This document shows, in pieces, positions 6,190 through 7,545 of a stretch of 7,545 nt of DNA. Position 1 is the first letter of the stretch; the number at the start of each line of letters is the position of its first letter. The stretch is from assembly GCA_964487155.1 (NCBI GenBank), contig CAZAQB010000158.1, forward strand, positions 1-7,545. Direction: 5' to 3'. The position numbers and the translations under genes were made by a program. This stretch comes from CAZAQB01 sp964487155. GTDB taxonomy: Bacteria; Pseudomonadota; Gammaproteobacteria; Nitrococcales; Nitrococcaceae. The notes beneath the pieces are model-generated. The model saw only the letters and a program-made list of their open reading frames with translations, ran no database searches and was not told the DNA's origin.

Positions 6190-6567
6190 TCAGACCACGC
6201 CGGCGCCCTCCTCGGGCGGGCCTTCGTCCTCCGGATCGTCGGCCCGGTTTTCCGGGTCGTTGGTCCAGGCCTCCGGCGGGCGGCGCAGTTCCTGGGCCTG
6301 CTCCAGCCAGGACTGCCGGTCCATGGCGGTGTCCGTGTAGCCCAGGTCGTCGGTCTCGACGTCGTCGATGGGTCCGGTCCAGTTCTCCGGCGGCTCGGCC
6401 AGCTCGATGTCCATGCCGGCCCAACCCTCGGCGTCGGTGGCCTCCAGGTCGCCGTCGTAGTGCTGCAGCTCGATGGCGCTGTCGTCCTCCAGCGCCACCA
6501 CCGTGAACAACTGGCCCTTGTCTCGGTGCCAGTACCACTGGCCGACGGTCGGTTCCAGGTCGTTCAT
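6190..6567 (-). CDS. Small acidic DUF6763-like protein
   Basis: This 125-residue soluble, strongly acidic protein has a conserved-looking core: EPTVGQWYW (5-13), GQLFTVVALEDD (18-29), IELQHYDGDLEATD (32-45), PPENWTGPIDDVETDDLGYTD (59-79). The composition and motifs fit the DUF6763 family of small gammaproteobacterial proteins; I name it from memory at moderate confidence. No catalytic motif is visible and function is unknown. The C-terminal 25 residues are low-complexity Asp/Glu/Pro. The start is ATG 6565-6567; the frame stays open upstream to 6717, but that extension is basic and unlike the rest, and the family-like core begins right after this Met. A GGGG tract 10-11 nt upstream is a weak Shine-Dalgarno. 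It is divergent from the YbaK-like gene and convergent with the DUF2189 gene. Confidence 0.82.
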   Translation of the reverse strand: MNDLEPTVGQWYWHRDKGQLFTVVALEDDSAIELQHYDGDLEATDAEGWAGMDIELAEPPENWTGPIDDVETDDLGYTDTAMDRQSWLEQAQELRRPPEAWTNDPENRADDPEDEGPPEEGAGVV

Positions 6568-6630
6568 GGCGTCTGCACCCCGGGCCTGGGCCCCGATTCT
6601 CCGGGTACCGGGCAGGCGGCCGCTTACCGT

Positions 6631-6636
6631 TATAGT
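6631..6636. promoter_or_regulatory. AT-rich -10-like patch between divergent genes (TATAGT / TATAAC)
   Basis: This is the only AT-rich patch in the 199-bp divergent region. TATAGT (6631-6636) reads as a -10 for the plus-strand YbaK-like gene, with a leader of about 125 nt. The overlapping TATAAC on the minus strand (6629-6634) reads as a -10 for the DUF6763-like gene. Neither has a clear -35 at 16-18 bp. The two genes may share overlapping divergent promoters. Confidence 0.4.
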
Positions 6637-6683
6637 TTGGACTCTCCAGTGCGCAGTGGCGTTCAACCCACGGCGATGGCAAG

Positions 6684-6703
6684 CCGGCGGCGGCGGCCGC
6701 CGG
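6684..6703 (+). repeat. Strong GC hairpin in the leader of the YbaK-like gene
   Basis: A perfect 8-bp stem CCGGCGGC / GCCGCCGG encloses a 4-nt GGCG loop. If transcription starts downstream of the TATAGT element, this hairpin lies in the untranslated leader about 60 nt before the start codon. No T-run follows. A role as a leader structure is possible; chance is also plausible in a GGC-rich tract. Confidence 0.35.
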
Positions 6704-6753
6704 GCGCTGACGCGCACCGGTTTCAGAGCCAGACTAGTGCCTGGCCCTGCTGC

Positions 6754-6760
6754 GGGAGAG
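6754..6760 (+). promoter_or_regulatory. Shine-Dalgarno GGGAGAG that decides a TTG start
   Basis: GGGAGAG ends 6 nt before TTG 6767-6769, ideal spacing. The alternative in-frame GTG at 6737 lacks such a site and would add ten residues without family similarity. TTG is therefore the preferred start. Confidence 0.7.
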
Positions 6761-6766
6761 TCCTCC

Positions 6767-7237
6767 TTGAGTCCCCACGCCCAGCGCCTGCGTGACTGGC
6801 TGGATCACCACGGCGTCGACGCCGAGATGCTGCGCTTCGACGCCAGCGTCCACTCCGTGGAGGAGGCGGTGGCCGCCAGCGGCCACCCGGTGGCGCGCTT
6901 CACCAAGTCCATCGTCATGGTGGACGGCGACGGCCGGCCCATCATCGCCGTGGTACCGGCGGACAGCCGCGCCAGCACCGAGCGGGTCCGCAAGGCCCTG
7001 GACCTGGCCGAGCGGCCGCGGGTGGCCGACGCCGCGCAGACCGAAGCCCTGCTGGGCCAGCAGGTCGGCGGCAACTCGCCCCTGAACGCCGGCGCCGCCA
7101 CCGTGCTGCTGGACCCGAAGGTGCTGGAGCGCGACTGGATCCTCACCGGTGGCGGCGACCCCCGAACGCTGCTGCGCATCTCCATCGCCGAGCTGCGCCG
7201 GGTGGTACGGTTCACCGAGGCGCGGGTGCGCAAGTAG
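6767..7237 (+). CDS. YbaK/EbsC-type aminoacyl-tRNA deacylase (prolyl-tRNA-editing fold)
   Basis: This 156-residue cytosolic protein has the YbaK/ProRS INS-domain fold; free-standing members hydrolyse mischarged aminoacyl-tRNAs (for example Cys- or Ala-tRNAPro). The motif order fits: an N-terminal helix RLRDWLDHHGV (7-17), a strand around MLRFDAS (21-27), the conserved FTKSIVM (45-51) with the family-essential Lys47, IIAVVPADSR (59-68), the substrate-loop motif VGGNSPLN (100-107) and DPKVLERDWILTGGG (116-130). Length matches the free-standing editing proteins (about 155-165). Which tRNA it edits cannot be read. The VGGNSPLN loop differs from the VGGISPLG of the E. coli YbaK type, so a different specificity (a ProXp-like or uncharacterised subgroup) is likely. 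It starts at TTG, supported by the GGGAGAG Shine-Dalgarno. It is monocistronic as far as the window shows. Confidence 0.9.
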   Translation: MSPHAQRLRDWLDHHGVDAEMLRFDASVHSVEEAVAASGHPVARFTKSIVMVDGDGRPIIAVVPADSRASTERVRKALDLAERPRVADAAQTEALLGQQVGGNSPLNAGAATVLLDPKVLERDWILTGGGDPRTLLRISIAELRRVVRFTEARVRK

Positions 7238-7260
7238 CCCGGCAGAGGAGGCGATTTGGC

Positions 7261-7277
7261 GCCGCGCCGGGCGCGGC
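7261..7277 (+). terminator. GC hairpin after the YbaK-like gene, terminator-like without a T-run
   Basis: A perfect 7-bp stem GCCGCGC / GCGCGGC with a CGG loop begins 24 nt after the stop codon. The following AACAGGG has no T-tract, so this is not a standard intrinsic terminator. It may protect the 3' end of the message or assist termination. Confidence 0.4.
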
Positions 7278-7310
7278 AACAGGGTACGCCGGTGGCTCAT
7301 CCGCCGCACG

Positions 7311-7320
7311 GCTACGTAGC
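7311..7320. repeat. Perfect palindrome GCTACGTAGC
   Basis: A 10-bp perfect palindrome, less GC-rich than its surroundings, lies about 150 bp upstream of the secreted-protein start. GATACA (7325-7330), a weak -10-like hexamer, follows closely, so the palindrome could be an operator near a promoter. No -35 is evident. Confidence 0.3.
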
Positions 7321-7403
7321 GCGCGATACACGGGTAAGTGAACCACTCCATGGGCACCGGTAGTCCACCGAATGGTGCGCCCGGGCCGACGATCGCAGAC
7401 TTC

Positions 7404-7463
7404 CCGGTAAGGCAGGGAACCCGCCTGCCCACCGGTTCCAGGGACGGAGCCTCCGCAAGGAGG
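7404..7463 (+). promoter_or_regulatory. Structured 5' leader with Shine-Dalgarno sequestering hairpin
   Basis: Hairpin A: CCGGT (7404-7408) pairs with ACCGG (7431-7435) around an inner GGCAGG / CCTGCC stem (7411-7416 / 7424-7429) with a 7-nt loop. Hairpin B: CCTCC (7450-7454), a GCAA tetraloop of the GNRA type, and GGAGG (7459-7463), which is the Shine-Dalgarno of the gene at 7472. A competing hairpin pairs GGUUCC (7434-7439) with GGAGCC (7446-7451, one G-U), which would break the ends of both A and B. Farther upstream, GGGCACC (7352-7358) can pair with GGTG..CCC (7374-7382). This layout suits translational control by a switching leader. I could not match it to a known riboswitch class. Confidence 0.5.
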
Positions 7464-7471
7464 AAAGAGTC

Positions 7472-7545
7472 ATGTCCAAGATCTCAACTGTGATCCTCTG
7501 CCTCGGCGTGGCCATGAGCGGCACGGCCATGGCCGACGCCTTCCC
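7472..7545 (+). CDS. Secreted or periplasmic protein, N-terminal fragment
   Basis: Only the first 24 codons are in the window; the gene runs off the right edge. The peptide starts MSKIS, followed by a hydrophobic core (TVILCLGVAM, 6-15) and ends its leader as GTAMADAF, giving a good signal-peptidase I site after AMA (residue 21). The product is therefore exported. There is no lipobox. The ATG has a near-perfect AAGGAGG Shine-Dalgarno with 8-nt spacing, but that site can be folded into a GCAA-capped hairpin (7450-7463), so translation may be conditional. The product cannot be identified from this fragment. Confidence 0.8.
   Translation, partial: MSKISTVILCLGVAMSGTAMADAF

Noticed and set aside
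6568..6717. N-terminal extension of the DUF6763-like frame by 50 codons
   Set aside because: It is basic, Pro/Arg-rich sequence unlike the acidic protein, and spans the likely promoter patch.
6473..6766. N-terminal extension of the YbaK-like frame by 98 codons
   Set aside because: The extension runs antisense over the DUF6763-like gene and has no family similarity. The GGGAGAG-backed TTG at 6767 gives the correct family length.
7331..7435. A GEMM (c-di-GMP-I) or cobalamin riboswitch
   Set aside because: The region is structured and G-rich, but the conserved GEMM cores (GCAAACC, GAAA loop, ACGCAAAGCC) and the cobalamin B12-box are absent.

Overview
This window is very GC-rich (roughly 70% G+C by eye) and densely coding. 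The gene set suggests a gammaproteobacterium, possibly of the Ectothiorhodospiraceae/Chromatiales type: a DUF3750 protein, a DUF2189 membrane protein, a DUF6763-like acidic protein and a small five-cysteine protein. That assignment is inference from family distribution. I see no mobile elements, CRISPR arrays, tRNAs or rRNAs, so this looks like ordinary chromosomal sequence rather than an island.

Layout. (1) Minus strand, 1-2201: a translationally coupled pair, a zinc-independent medium-chain oxidoreductase followed by a proline racemase-superfamily protein whose two catalytic cysteine positions are both changed (Ser/Thr). (2) A 206-bp divergent intergenic region holding several inverted repeats. 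(3) Plus strand, 2408-3178: a DUF3750 protein, probably from a leaderless or near-leaderless message. (4) Plus strand, 3239-5255: a tight three-gene unit of a five-Cys small protein, a TetR-type regulator and a YdjM/DUF457 membrane metal-dependent hydrolase. Its promoter overlaps the stop codon of the DUF3750 gene. (5) Plus strand, 5343-6116: a DUF2189 integral membrane protein. (6) Minus strand, 6190-6567: a small acidic DUF6763-like protein, convergent with (5). (7) Plus strand, 6767-7237: a YbaK/prolyl-tRNA-editing-type deacylase that starts at TTG behind a strong Shine-Dalgarno. (8) Plus strand, from 7472 to the window edge: the N-terminus of a secreted protein. Its leader can fold its Shine-Dalgarno into a GCAA-capped hairpin and also has a competing alternative fold.

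How the genes relate. Genes 1 and 2 are almost certainly co-translated and should act on one substrate pathway, but the pairing does not match the standard trans-3-hydroxyproline route. The five-Cys protein, TetR regulator and hydrolase are probably one operon. The remaining genes look like single housekeeping or membrane-associated genes. The items most worth following up are the Cys-less racemase-fold enzyme with its oxidoreductase partner, and the structured leader at the right edge. No window-wide novel defence or mobile system is evident.
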